Origin: Enoplolaimus lenunculus
Lineage: Eukaryota; Nematoda; Enoplea; Enoplida; Thoracostomopsidae
Assembly (NCBI GenBank): GCA_030248215.1
Contig: JASANG010000102.1
Location: 1-64,000 of the forward strand
DNA: 64,000 nucleotides
Reading direction: 5' to 3'
Positions within the stretch are counted from its first letter, which is position 1. The number at the start of each line of letters is the position of its first letter. Below the pieces are notes generated by a model. It had not been told where the DNA came from and made no database searches. It saw only the letters and a list, made by a program, of their open reading frames with translations. Position numbers and translations under genes: made by a program. Below, one piece after another: positions 54,601-64,000 of this stretch.

Positions 54601-55591
54601 ACCTGCGAGAATTGATAGTGCAGTTGATGCATATATAAATTTCAGTTTCGCACGAGCGTGGTACAGGACTGAAATTTTTGCATAGGAGCTCTAGCGGTAT
54701 GAAATTCTGGATTATCCAATTATCAAACAGGTATTATGAAAATATATTAAATCAGTGCAAATGCAAATTTTTTTCCGGAAGGAAGGCGTAGAAAAAGATC
54801 AACTATTAATTCTTATACGGTTTTTCGCGACACGCATATATTTGTTTAGGACTAAATGTTTAAGTAAAAAAGATTTTCCGTTTTCTCACCAGGGATACTA
54901 GACCATGTTCATTCTTTTTTAACTAAAGCATACTCCTGCGTTTTAAGAAGCGGTGCTGACACAGAGATAGAAGCAATGCGCAGGCAGACCCTTTTAAAAG
55001 ATGGCCTGGACAGCTTGATTTTAGTCGCCCCACAAGTTTAGGCACCGTATGCGGTAAAAAATGGCCAAAACTTCAGAAAATGAATTTTGCTCTGCTGTGT
55101 CTAAAACCTATATATTGTGTAGCTGAAGATACAAGCAACTGTAGTAAACACTGATATATTAATATTCATGTTTGAAATGTTTATACATGCATACGCTGGA
55201 TAAATTTAGAATTTTATACTGATGCATACGGTGCAATTTGTACTAAATTATGACCATAGCGCTAGTTAGAAATACTAGTGTGTCCAAACGATGATAGAGC
55301 TATAAATTGTAAAAACATGGTTCGGTGATAGTAACATAGCTAGGACGCTTGTAGATTAGAATTAGAAACTTTGATAAGAGTAATAGTTGTATAACAGGTT
55401 GAGTTTGATTACTTCCTGTTCAAAGTAAAATCAATAGTTTTAAACATATGACTCCAAGGCAATTCTAGAACCGAGTATCTTGAAGTAGCCGTTTTCGTTT
55501 CTCAACGTGGAATTAAAATTGTATGCTTATACCAATTTTATTTAGAAGGCTATGTTGGTGGACAATTTTAATAAATCTTAATAAATAAAAA

Positions 55592-58500
55592 ATGTTTCGG
55601 GTCGTTTTATGCTGCATTTTATTTCATTATCCGGTTTTGGGAATAGGTCAGTCGTGGATTTTAAAAGAGGGTGCTACGTCTTTGTGTTTGTATGCTTTAT
55701 TTGTTTGTCAAAACTAGTTTGTGAAGTAACTAACTAATTTGTATGCAGTTGTAATTTGTTCAGTTTTTGCAGTTCAAAATTTTTAACTAGTCATATTGTA
55801 CTGATGTTTCAAAAGTGAAATATACGTATCAGGGTGCGACCGGACGCCAAAGAATGCTGGGCGCCGGCGCTTGTTATTTTAACATACTGCCGGAGCCGCA
55901 GCCGGATAATTAATCTAATACTAAATATCATTCAAATATAAGAATGTTGCCAACATTTATTCCTTCCGTGGCCTTAGGCATCTGAAGTGTTGACGTGATA
56001 AAGTTTAATATCTCACGCCGATGCATTTTGTCAGTTATGGAATAGGTATACGTTGAGAAAGTCCTACGTTCCTAAAATAACACTGGTCATCTTTATAAGG
56101 TTTTCAGGCGCTGTTGTAACAAATACGGATAGTGAACTGAACATGTACAGGCACATGCAAACATTAGCAACACATGTATACGTATACGGCAGAAAAAATA
56201 TGTAAAAGTAAACATTTTCATGGAAGTTGGCATAAATACAAATGATGGTTTCAATTTTTTAAACTAAGAACAACCCGCTCTTGCAATGTTTGGAAGTTTT
56301 AAAAAATCTACGGAAAATTAAAATATCAGAGACGGTGTTTGTTTTTTACCAGAGCCGTATATCCGGTCGCACCCTAATACGTAAGTACGTAGCGTACGTT
56401 TATTTTTGTTTAGAATATCATGAGTCGTTACGTGGATCGTCGATATGGAAGATCGTTCCGTTAGAAGAGCCAAGTCATCAGTCTTTATCACGCGTCAAAC
56501 GTCAAGCACCAGTGACAACACAAAATTTTAGCGGTGCGTTTGATCCACCTCAAACCGGCCAACAAACGGCTGCATCCGAGCCATCACCCTCTAATGCTCA
56601 AATTCAAGCTACGTTAAATAATCAAAGTCCTGGTTCCGAGGTTGATAGCAGCCAGCAACCATTGCCGAACGCTAACAACGGTGCCGTTCCTATTAATTCT
56701 GGCCGAAATGCTAACCCACCAGACCCGGGTTATATTGACACTGAAGATACGAAAGGTTTGGTCGAGCTTGATACTGATGAAGCGAAAATGCCTGGTGGTT
56801 TTTTGGACCGCCAAAATGCGACAATTGCGCCAGTAAGATTATTGTTGCTTATCCGTGTTCCCATTCCCAGTAGTTATGTTAGTTTATGTTCCTTACCTAG
56901 CAGGGTTCAACCAGCACTAGACACCAAAAAATACCGGATCCGAAACCGAATTTCAACAGAAATTTAAACTCAATCGAACTAATTTAGTTCTACATGGGAT
57001 AATATGTAACAATTTAGTTTCTGCAGATCAATCTCGACTACTAATTTTGCAGCTGCGAATTTTTAGGTCGTTTGACACAATACCGTAAAAATTCTGGTTC
57101 CTGCTTTCTGCAATAGCAGAACAGGAACAGGAATCGTTCTTTCTGCTGGAACAGGAATTCCAGTAGAACCTTGCTAAGTACTTATTTTGCCATTTCGAAC
57201 ACATTTCACAACGAAAGATAGTGATTTCATTGAAAATTAGATATTGATTTTGCTCATAAAAAATTGTAGTATATATCTATAATATAGAGTTATGTTATTT
57301 TTTCAGCAATAAATATCCTGCAAGCAATGTAGAATTCCGGGACCGAACCATGATATCAATTTTTTACCGGAGCATGATATTTGGTTGTATTTCGGTTCCT
57401 AGTGATGTGCGACTTGGTAAAATACTGAAACCGGATTAAGATCGGCGGTCTCGGTAAAAACTGAGTCTGGGACTTCAAAGTTTCAGTCTCGATAATTCGG
57501 TTACCCTCTGCGATTTTTTGGGTTAGCAAAACAGAATCAACTAAAATTTTACCAATTGTGTTGAACTTTTTTTTGGCTGTTTAGGTAACGCGATAGTTTT
57601 TACTATGAAGCTGGTAACTATGATTTGTAACTAAACTTAGATTTTTCAGCCTAGGAAGTAGTTGAACAGCTTACAAACTATTTGAATAGCTTTGGAAGTA
57701 GTTGAACAGACAATTTTTATTCGGAAGATTATTTGAATAAAAACACGAAAGTTAAGTTGGCTATCTAATTTTGTAGTTTTGGTCTCGGCTCGGTTTGCAA
57801 ACCTTTTGAGAATTAAAAAGCGAGAACAAAACGAGATGAAAAACGAGACTTTCCAAAACCCGCATCCGTCAGCCGGTCAGCGCAGTATTCCGCTTCTTAA
57901 ACGCATTTTGCAGTAAAAGTTAAAACATCATCCATCATCTATTGCCATTCGATTGCTGCAACCGATTTTGGCGGCTCATCACAATGTCAATCAGCTTTCC
58001 AAAGTGGCATGTGTACTGAGCAATTCCCACAGTCTTCCCTAGCCACTCTAACTTGAGCTTTGTGCGGCTAGTACGTATGTGTCGTGTACGCCTGCGTGGA
58101 TTGCGGCAGACCAGCAGCATCTTAGGCAGGCGGTTTTCCGGCCTTCTGCTCATATGACCAAGCCATACAAATGCCTCAAGTTCCGCTCGTGATCAACCTT
58201 CAAGGGCCACTTTTCTCAGCTATACGAGAGTACAAATCGCACACTTGCCATATACACGCGTCGCTACGTGTTGATTGATAGCGGCGGTTAACCCCAAGGG
58301 GGCGGGGCTGGTTCATGGCATCTGTGGCTTTCACGATACGACTATTGTTTTCGACTGTTCCGTCGCCATTAGGGGCACTTTCCCTTCCAAGGTATCGAAA
58401 GCTGGCGACCTTTTCGATAGTTTGATTATCGACGGTGAAATAGCGAGTTCCGTTATTTTGCCACCTCTACACACCATAACTTTGGTCTTGGAGCCGCTAA

Positions 58501-61500
58501 TAGTCAGTCCAATACGCGCAGCAACATGAGGAACGCGGATGATTATATCCTGCATAACAGCGGGGGTTTCTGCTAAATACGCAATGTCATCCGCAAAAGC
58601 TAGATCATGAATACAGTTACATTTAAGTAACGGTATTTTTACTGTGATAAATGTTCCCAGAAGTGTTGTATTCGGGTTATATTCTAGATTTTAAGCTTGC
58701 TGTAAAAATTTTAGGTATATTCATAGAGGATATAGACAGGTTATATTATGCCCTCATTTTGAGAAAGTGCAGTAGGGGCTTCAATCTGGAGCCAGAACAA
58801 TAGTGGTGAACGGCGGTGAGAATTTTACCTTCACCTCCCACTGAACAGATTAAACTTCATGCAATGAGTCATATTTTAGATTGATCACGGATATTATACA
58901 GAAACGCTGTTGTTCAGTAACGATAAAGAGAGTTTCGATAAACTTTGGATAGATATTGAAGAACAGCTGAAACAGGTTCATATATATAACACTGGCATTT
59001 TCATATGCTTTGGGGCTTGGCGCAATAATATGGCTGCTGCTATTAAATTTTGGCCTTCATAACTGTAAGTGGGTTATAATTTAACCATCGAACCGTGTTT
59101 TAAATGTTTTGAAAGTTTACAATAAGCCATCCGTAATGATATATACCTGCGTTTAGTGTAGCCGTTTGTATGTGTATATCGATTCCAATTATATTCTGTA
59201 TAGAAGACACATAATTCGGTTACAAATAAATCTCAAATTTGTGTTATAGAACAAGGAGAAACTTGTATACGGCTCAACCAATCATACGCGGTTATCGAAT
59301 GCATATCGCCGTGCGGCAGTAAGTGTTACAATACATGAAAAGTTCCTACGCTGATTGTTGAGCAAGGAAGGTTTATTCCGTATTACTTTTTACTGCTATT
59401 TGAACGCATTAGCACAACCCTTATTTGGCACTAGCATAATTGTAACTTTCCTTTGAACAAAGTTTTAAGAGTTGGAGAATTGTTATAGTTATTCAGCGGC
59501 TGGTCATATCGTTTGGGCACGAAATATAAGATAATTTTCTTTTGCGAAATTTTCTGTGATTGTTCAGTGGATTATACATAGATTCACGGACAGAATTCAG
59601 TTCGCAGTAATCACAAATCTGTCAGCGGTAGCAGTTTTACAACCGTGGTTGCGGTAGTTGTAATGGTCGCAATAACTGCAAGCAGTGCAAATTACATTTG
59701 CGAGGGATCGCGATAAGAGCCGCGGTTTGAACGCGATCGCGATTGTGCTTCTACCGCGAGTGTGAGTGTACAGTTAAAGTGTTAATTTGCATTTATTTAG
59801 AGCCATCAGTTGACCAATTTCGAATTTCCGTTCTACGGACAACCAACCCGTAATTTGACTATAGCTACGGGAGGTTAGTCTTCGTTGAATTCTATATATT
59901 TAATAATATATTCAAATTTGTGGTTCACCATTTCAATTTGAAAAATTATGCACATAATAGTTTTTACGGTTGCCAAGCAGTGTTACTGATTGTAACTGTT
60001 TATTTGCCTTGCGTTGTTTTTAAAATATTCCGTGAGATTTTAAATTTAAGCACTTTATGCAAGCCAATGTGTTTTTATTGTTTGGTCGCCCTACGAGTAA
60101 CTTTATCTAAAATTAGGACTTTTAGTAAAGGTTAAGTTGATTTCGACAATCAAAGTAAATAAAACTAAAATTGCCTTTTGAGCACAAAGAAATTGTCCAA
60201 TTGAAAAATGCCGACAATTAGATTAATTCAAAAATCGAAGTAGGCTTTTTGGTGGTTTTTCAATTTGAGAGGTTTTTTGAAAAATTATGCGGTTTTCAAA
60301 TACGTTCAAAATTTTAAGATAAAGAACGGTAAAGGTTTTGTCGTAAATGTTTCAGACTAGTTGAGGAATAACGGTTACAAAACACTTTGTGAAGGTAGCT
60401 AAAACACAACAATTTTAATATATGTCAAGTTTGATTTCAGTCCGGATCCAAAAATTTTTTTGACAGGGTTGAGCGCAAGCGCGATATATAGTAATGAACT
60501 CGTGGGTTTTCCGCTGTGTTTTTTAATTTCAGTGAGTTTTTCGAATAATTTACTTAAAACCTATTTCACGAAAAAAAGTCATACCGATGACTTAACGATA
60601 CATCAGTTCACCAGGACTGAACTTCACATCTTTGACAATTTCAGGCTTTGTTTATATGGGCACCACAATGCACAGCTGGTTGGCTGCAACGCAATATATC
60701 GCTCCGCTTATGGCAAACTTCGACACTTCAGGGAGTCCGGACACGAATATTTTATTCGTTGAAACAAGTGAGACCTGAGTGCTGACAGGACGCTTTATTA
60801 TGAGTATGAGAAAAATCCATTTTTATTTAGCACTGCTAAAATTGTTAGTGCCTCCGCAACTACTGTTGCTTATTAAGTCGACCTCTTTCTAACTGAAGTA
60901 AAAATAATGATGGAATTTTTTGTTTGGTTGCGAATATGGCGTTGCGTCGGGTATATGACTTGAGCATATTTTTGGTTTTGTTCTGTCTTGAAAATAATTA
61001 TCATTATGACAGGACGCTTGCCACCTGTTTTGGTATTTTAAGAGCTGGCGCTAGAACTTACCAGCTAAGTCGCTGTCTTGTCTCGTTTTCAAAATTAATA
61101 ACTTATATGTTCACGGACTGTAGACATCGATTTCGAACTAAGATTGCATGTGCAACCAAATATGAGGGCATTTTTCCGCCAAATTTTTGTTAAGAAGCAG
61201 CATTAAGCAAATCCAGATAACACAAGTCTAAATTACAGTCGCACAAGATATAGATCTTGTAAATAAAACAATTTAACACAGAAAATGTTGACTCAGTTGT
61301 TTACATAAAGACGGTATAATAATTTTTAACGATAGTAAACATAGACAAGTGAAATTTTAATGACGGTAAGCTAAAGACACTGCAGCCGAAACCGTCTTAG
61401 ATGCATAGGACAACATGCTTATAGCAAATACAACGATGCAGATGTTGGCTTTGTGTATGTTTGTCTACGCTATACCAATGCTTCAAATTTCTTATAGCAT

Positions 61501-64000
61501 GAGAGCACCTGTGTTCAACCTCTTCCCCCCAAAAGATTTGCAACTGGTTTTAAAAATGACAAACATTATTTAGCACCATCTGTAAGCTTCGATATTAACA
61601 AATTTATGCTGAAATCTGTTAAAAATACAGAAGAAGTTTGCGAAAAAGTCTAAGATATGTTTTACAATATTTTTTAATTAGAAGACTTTTGAAATCCCTC
61701 TTTATTCATCGAATCCCCCACGTTGCGCCGTGGGCTTCTCGGAAACACCCTTGCGCACATGATTTGGTTAGCGAAATGACAGGTGTACTACAATGTTTCT
61801 ATTAGTAGCGATTCGCGCTTAGCCAAACTGCGTGTAATTTCAGGCGATTATGTAGCGGTTGAGTGGCGTCAGGTTGTGTTGCGAGAGCAAAAAGGAAGTA
61901 AGAAAGTTTTTCGCAAAAATTGTTTAGCTTAAAAATATCTCTAAAATGAGAGAATATTTGGTTTTCCAAGATAAGTTCATTCCATTTTCTTCAAGGTGTT
62001 TGTTTTGCCTCAAGCTGGCGTATGAAATTGTTTATGTCCTGTGGTTGAATTTAGTGAAACATATTGTTTGCTTTTACGCAGTATAAAAACCGCTGTTGGA
62101 TCAGAAAGAAACCGCAGTTTTAGGTTTTAGCACGGCAAATAGGCTACATGGTAGATGATGTTTTTCATAAAGAAACTTGATCTTTTTGCAATTTTTTTGC
62201 AATTTTTCTGGCGATCGTCAATATTAGGTTGATATGTATTCATAATGAAATTATTGCTTACAGATGGCAACTTCACGTTTTTGGTTCAATTGAAATCAAA
62301 CGGTGATATTTTGTTCTTGTATAAAAAAGTATGTTTTCTGCTCTTCACTCTGCCCCAAAAGTATATACTTGTTTGTTTGGTTATGGATTTATGATACGCC
62401 GAAATACTGGAACTTGTCGAGCAAAATAACGGTACGAAATTTAGGGCTATCGGTGTTAATCTCAGTGGCGTGGGCGGAGAAAATTGTGACAGATCCTCCA
62501 GGAAATTTTCTAAAACTTTAAAAAGAAGGGTTTTTGTTGCAAATTTCTCAAGTAAAAACTTGCTTTTATGACGTGTTGGATACCAAAAAACAAATAGCAA
62601 ATCGTCGTATCCCGGAATTTATATTTGGCAATGCCAGTGGTTGATATTATTATATGCAGGGCTCGACCATTTAGGAACACACAACGTATCTGATTGCTGA
62701 AACTTTCTGAATAACATGATGTTTTCCTGTTTTAGATACCGTTCCCAGTCAGACATGTAAGCGACCAATTTCACCCGTTGAAAGTTGGCGTATCAGATGC
62801 GTATCTCATGGAAACACCTGCTTTTGGTAAATATGTTTTGTCAATATAAGTTCTTCAGTTAAAAAGTACGAAGTATACGGTCGGCGTAAACAAAGTTTTT
62901 TGAACTTTCAGTTTTCGTCAATGCGATTCAAATCTGAGAGAATTTTTTAGTTGGGGCGGGGTGGCCGTGAACGTGGATATTTGCTTAGTTAAAGAATTTT
63001 GGGCAAATAGGGAGCGACCACCCACTAACGAAACGCTAACCTTAAGTGTATTTATGATTGTTTTGTGGGTGGCGTACTCTTCATGTGAAATTATTATAAC
63101 ATGATGCAAAAGTGACGTGTTTGTCTTAACGTGATGATTGCTGTAATTGTTGTTTATGTTGTTAAGTTTGTTGGGCAATTTTTAGTTTTTCTCAGCATAG
63201 TTCATGTTATGAAGTTTAGTCGGTGCACTAAGAAGAGAACATGAAGTTTTAGTGTGTGCGCAGTGACACATGTTTAAAAAATACAAAAATATTTTGGTGT
63301 TTGTGGGCTGTGTAAAGTGTATTGAATGATATTGTTTGTTTGTTTGCAGCGGATGCGGCATCTGTTCCAGCATTCTCAAATGTGTGTAGCATCTATTACC
63401 GGTTGATAACAAACATGTTCTATAATCTATTACTTACCAGAGTCGTAATGTGTTGGCTCCTATCACCAACAAGTTTGTTACAGGCCTTATAGCGTTCGAA
63501 CCATTGAATACTATGGTTCGAGATTCAGCACATCATCTTGCTAATATGAATTGTTCTACTTCTGTTGCCAAATTTGAGATCTGCAGATGCAAGCCTTCTT
63601 TAGTTTGAAAACCTATTGCTAACTTGTTATAGGTGCTATGTGCATTTAAAACTATAAGCCCAGTTCGCAACTGGCTGCGTAAAGTATGAACATGTGATTG
63701 GGAAGCTTTAGAATTTATTACAGTTTAACAATAGCACATGAGGAATTTGTACGACTGAGTATTCGATTCCTATTATTAGAAGAATGGAAAATGCTTCGCT
63801 ATTCGTGTGCTGTGTATAGAGTGTATAAAATGATACTTCTGTGTTGCAGCGGATTTAGCTCCTCTTAAATATAGTTTGCGACGTGCTGGATTGTTTCCGT
63901 AGTTATGTATTTTACGTATCTGCCGGCGATGTGTTTTATCAGACATCTACAGTTTTTGTTGTGGCAGCAAGCTAGTCTAGACACACGTTTTCCTGAACGG
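55592..64000 (+). CDS. PLXDC: PLXDC/TEM7-like plexin-domain-containing protein, 5' part (continues past window)
   Basis: Exons 55592-55646, 56414-56832, 58880-58975, 59250-59318, 59801-59873, 60645-60767, 61844-61897, 62264-62328, 62736-62826, all phase-consistent (348 codons so far). Exon 1 is a signal peptide (MFRVVLCCILFHYPVLG). Exon 2 has a furin-type RVKR and a long Gln/Asn/Pro-rich linker. Then the PLXDC fold: IDHGYYTETLLFS, NHTRLSNAYRRAA, NFEFPFYGQPTRNLTIATG, GFVYMGTTMHSWLAATQYIA followed by PLMANFD, YVAVEWRQVVLREQKG, NFTFLVQLKSNGDILFLYKK, and IPFPVRHVSD with LKVGVSDAYLM. These match vertebrate PLXDC1/2 block by block (FPFYG, ATGGFIYTG, QYIAPLMANFD, VGLSDAF). PLXDC proteins are type I membrane proteins that bind extracellular ligands (PEDF, nidogen and cortactin in vertebrates). 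The PSI, transmembrane and cytoplasmic parts must lie beyond the window. Two competing tenth exons are listed separately. Confidence 0.92.
55830..56376. mobile_element. Family H hAT-like MITE in PLXDC intron 1
   Basis: Ends CAGGGTGCGACCGGACGCC and the complement of TAGGGTGCGACCGGATATAC bound 547 bp. Flanks ATACGTAT (55822-55829) and ATACGTAA (56377-56384) match at seven of eight bases. It ends only 37 bases upstream of exon 2. Confidence 0.88.
56885..57180. mobile_element. Family H relative in PLXDC intron 2
   Basis: CAGGGTTCAACCAGCAC at about 56901 and GGAATTCCAGTAGAACCTTG at about 57156-57175 are inverted family H ends; the body has ACCGGATCCGAAACCG and GAACAGGAACAGGAATC. No target duplication is visible. 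Confidence 0.6.
57400..57860. mobile_element. Possible hAT-like element in PLXDC intron 2
   Basis: GTGATGTGCGACTTGG on the left and repeated GGTCTCGG, GAGACT words at both edges resemble the element at 10976, but clean inverted ends were not found. Confidence 0.3.
57940..58640 (-). mobile_element. LINE fragment: reverse transcriptase C-terminal part
   Basis: On the minus strand, HDLAFADDIAYLAETPAVMQ contains the FADD variant of the catalytic YADD motif, followed by AARIGLTISGSKTKVMV, the downstream RT block. Further on, VASFRYLG- and NRRYQSTRSDAYMASVRFVL-like stretches appear in other frames, and the end carries RRPENRLPKMLLVCRNPRRR, the post-RT tail of many LINEs. Reading frame changes several times, so the copy is dead, 5'-truncated and old. 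It sits antisense in PLXDC intron 2. The clade is not determinable from this piece. Confidence 0.85.
61710..61760. other. Stable hairpin CCCACGTTGCGCCGTGGG in PLXDC intron 6
   Basis: CCCACG (about 61718-61723) pairs with CGTGGG (about 61730-61735) around TTGCGC. It is a strong short stem in AT-rich surroundings and may be the edge of an unseen repeat. No ribozyme core was recognised. Confidence 0.3.
63352..63403 (+). CDS. PLXDC: Candidate PLXDC exon 10 (first version)
   Basis: After GTTTGTTTGTTTGCAG the phase-compatible reading is ADAASVPAFSNVCSIYYR, ending at a possible donor CG|GTTGAT. The family has a stretch here such as VPESRRRSIFEYHR (PLXDC1), and VPAFSNVCSIYYR can be laid on it loosely. 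A second exon with the same start follows at 63850. Confidence 0.35.
63850..63899 (+). CDS. PLXDC: Candidate PLXDC exon 10 (second version)
   Basis: TGTGTTGCAG precedes CGGATTTAGCTCC; in the only open phase it reads ADLAPLKYSLRRAGLF with a possible donor CC|GTAGTT, otherwise reaching a stop at once. The 50-60 bases upstream of this and of the 63352 candidate are similar to each other, pointing to duplication of the acceptor region. Confidence 0.3.

Larger units (their letters stand above)
48994..55591. other. Interval between the divergent DUSP23-like and PLXDC-like genes
   Basis: The two genes diverge from this 6.6 kb. It holds family A fragments (49600-49715, 50870-51005, 51327-51524), family B (50386-50547, 51750-51907), G (52062-52414), E (52792-53367) and F (53570-54600) elements and one Ser/Thr-rich open frame at about 52500-52780. 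No other gene could be supported; 54600-55590 shows nothing recognisable. Confidence 0.5.

Noticed and set aside
54282-54632. Minus-strand frame with VCPSVRRSVCPSV repeats
   Set aside because: Translation of the GGACGGACAGAC microsatellite of the family F element.
58275-58529. 84-codon plus-strand frame in PLXDC intron 2
   Set aside because: It is antisense to the LINE reverse transcriptase fragment, which explains the openness.
61710-61760. Hammerhead-like ribozyme near a stable hairpin
   Set aside because: The CUGAUGA and GAAA core elements are not present around the stem on either strand.

Overview
This is a stretch of animal nuclear DNA. Its genes are split into many short exons with GT/AG introns of about 0.2-2 kb, it has no operons, and it is unusually full of short DNA transposons. 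The genes (collagen prolyl 4-hydroxylase alpha, an NPC2/ML lipid-binding protein, a DUSP23-like protein, a plexin-domain-containing protein) are general metazoan. The compact gene structure, the MITE load and the AG acceptor-like sites just upstream of every start codon suggest an invertebrate, perhaps a tunicate or other invertebrate deuterostome, but the phylum cannot be fixed from the sequence alone.

Layout. 1-8900: a visibly more GC-rich block without a recognisable host gene. It holds a decayed tandem repeat of about 180 bp, a CCAAT/TATA promoter-like cluster on the minus strand and a piggyBac transposon (5867-7742) with TTAA duplications. 8900-25560: gene-poor. It contains a broken Polinton-type element bounded by inverted repeats (12182-14853), a tRNA-like sequence and many MITEs. 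25598-36822 (+): a complete 14-exon prolyl 4-hydroxylase alpha gene (539 aa), with a 29-bp minisatellite of about 46 copies in intron 9. 40006-44071 (+): a complete 5-exon secreted ML-domain protein (176 aa). 46369-48993 (-): a complete 4-exon DUSP23-like protein (233 aa) whose catalytic Cys and Arg are both replaced, with an N-myristoylation motif and basic/Cys-rich head. 48994-55591: repeats. 55592 to the window end (+): a PLXDC/TEM7-like gene, nine well-supported exons plus two competing candidate tenth exons, continuing beyond the window; a LINE fragment lies in its intron 2.

The repeats fall into at least eight families, called A to H here. A: hAT-like MITE, 8-bp target duplications, core made of the hexamer TTAGGC, about 20 copies. 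B: ends GGCCCGTAGCCA. C: fold-back, ends CACTGCAAAAA. D: ends CACTGTAAATT. E: ends TACACACAAAAT. F: about 175-bp tandem units, a GGACGGACAGAC run and a terminal hairpin. G: CpG-rich, ends GGGTTGCGCTATA, TA flanks. H: hAT-like, ends CAGGGTTGCAACCGG. Several are nested, which gives relative ages.

The genes do not form one pathway. Three encode secretory-route proteins (an ER collagen hydroxylase, a secreted lipid binder, a membrane/extracellular PLXDC protein); the fourth is probably a membrane-tethered cytoplasmic pseudophosphatase.
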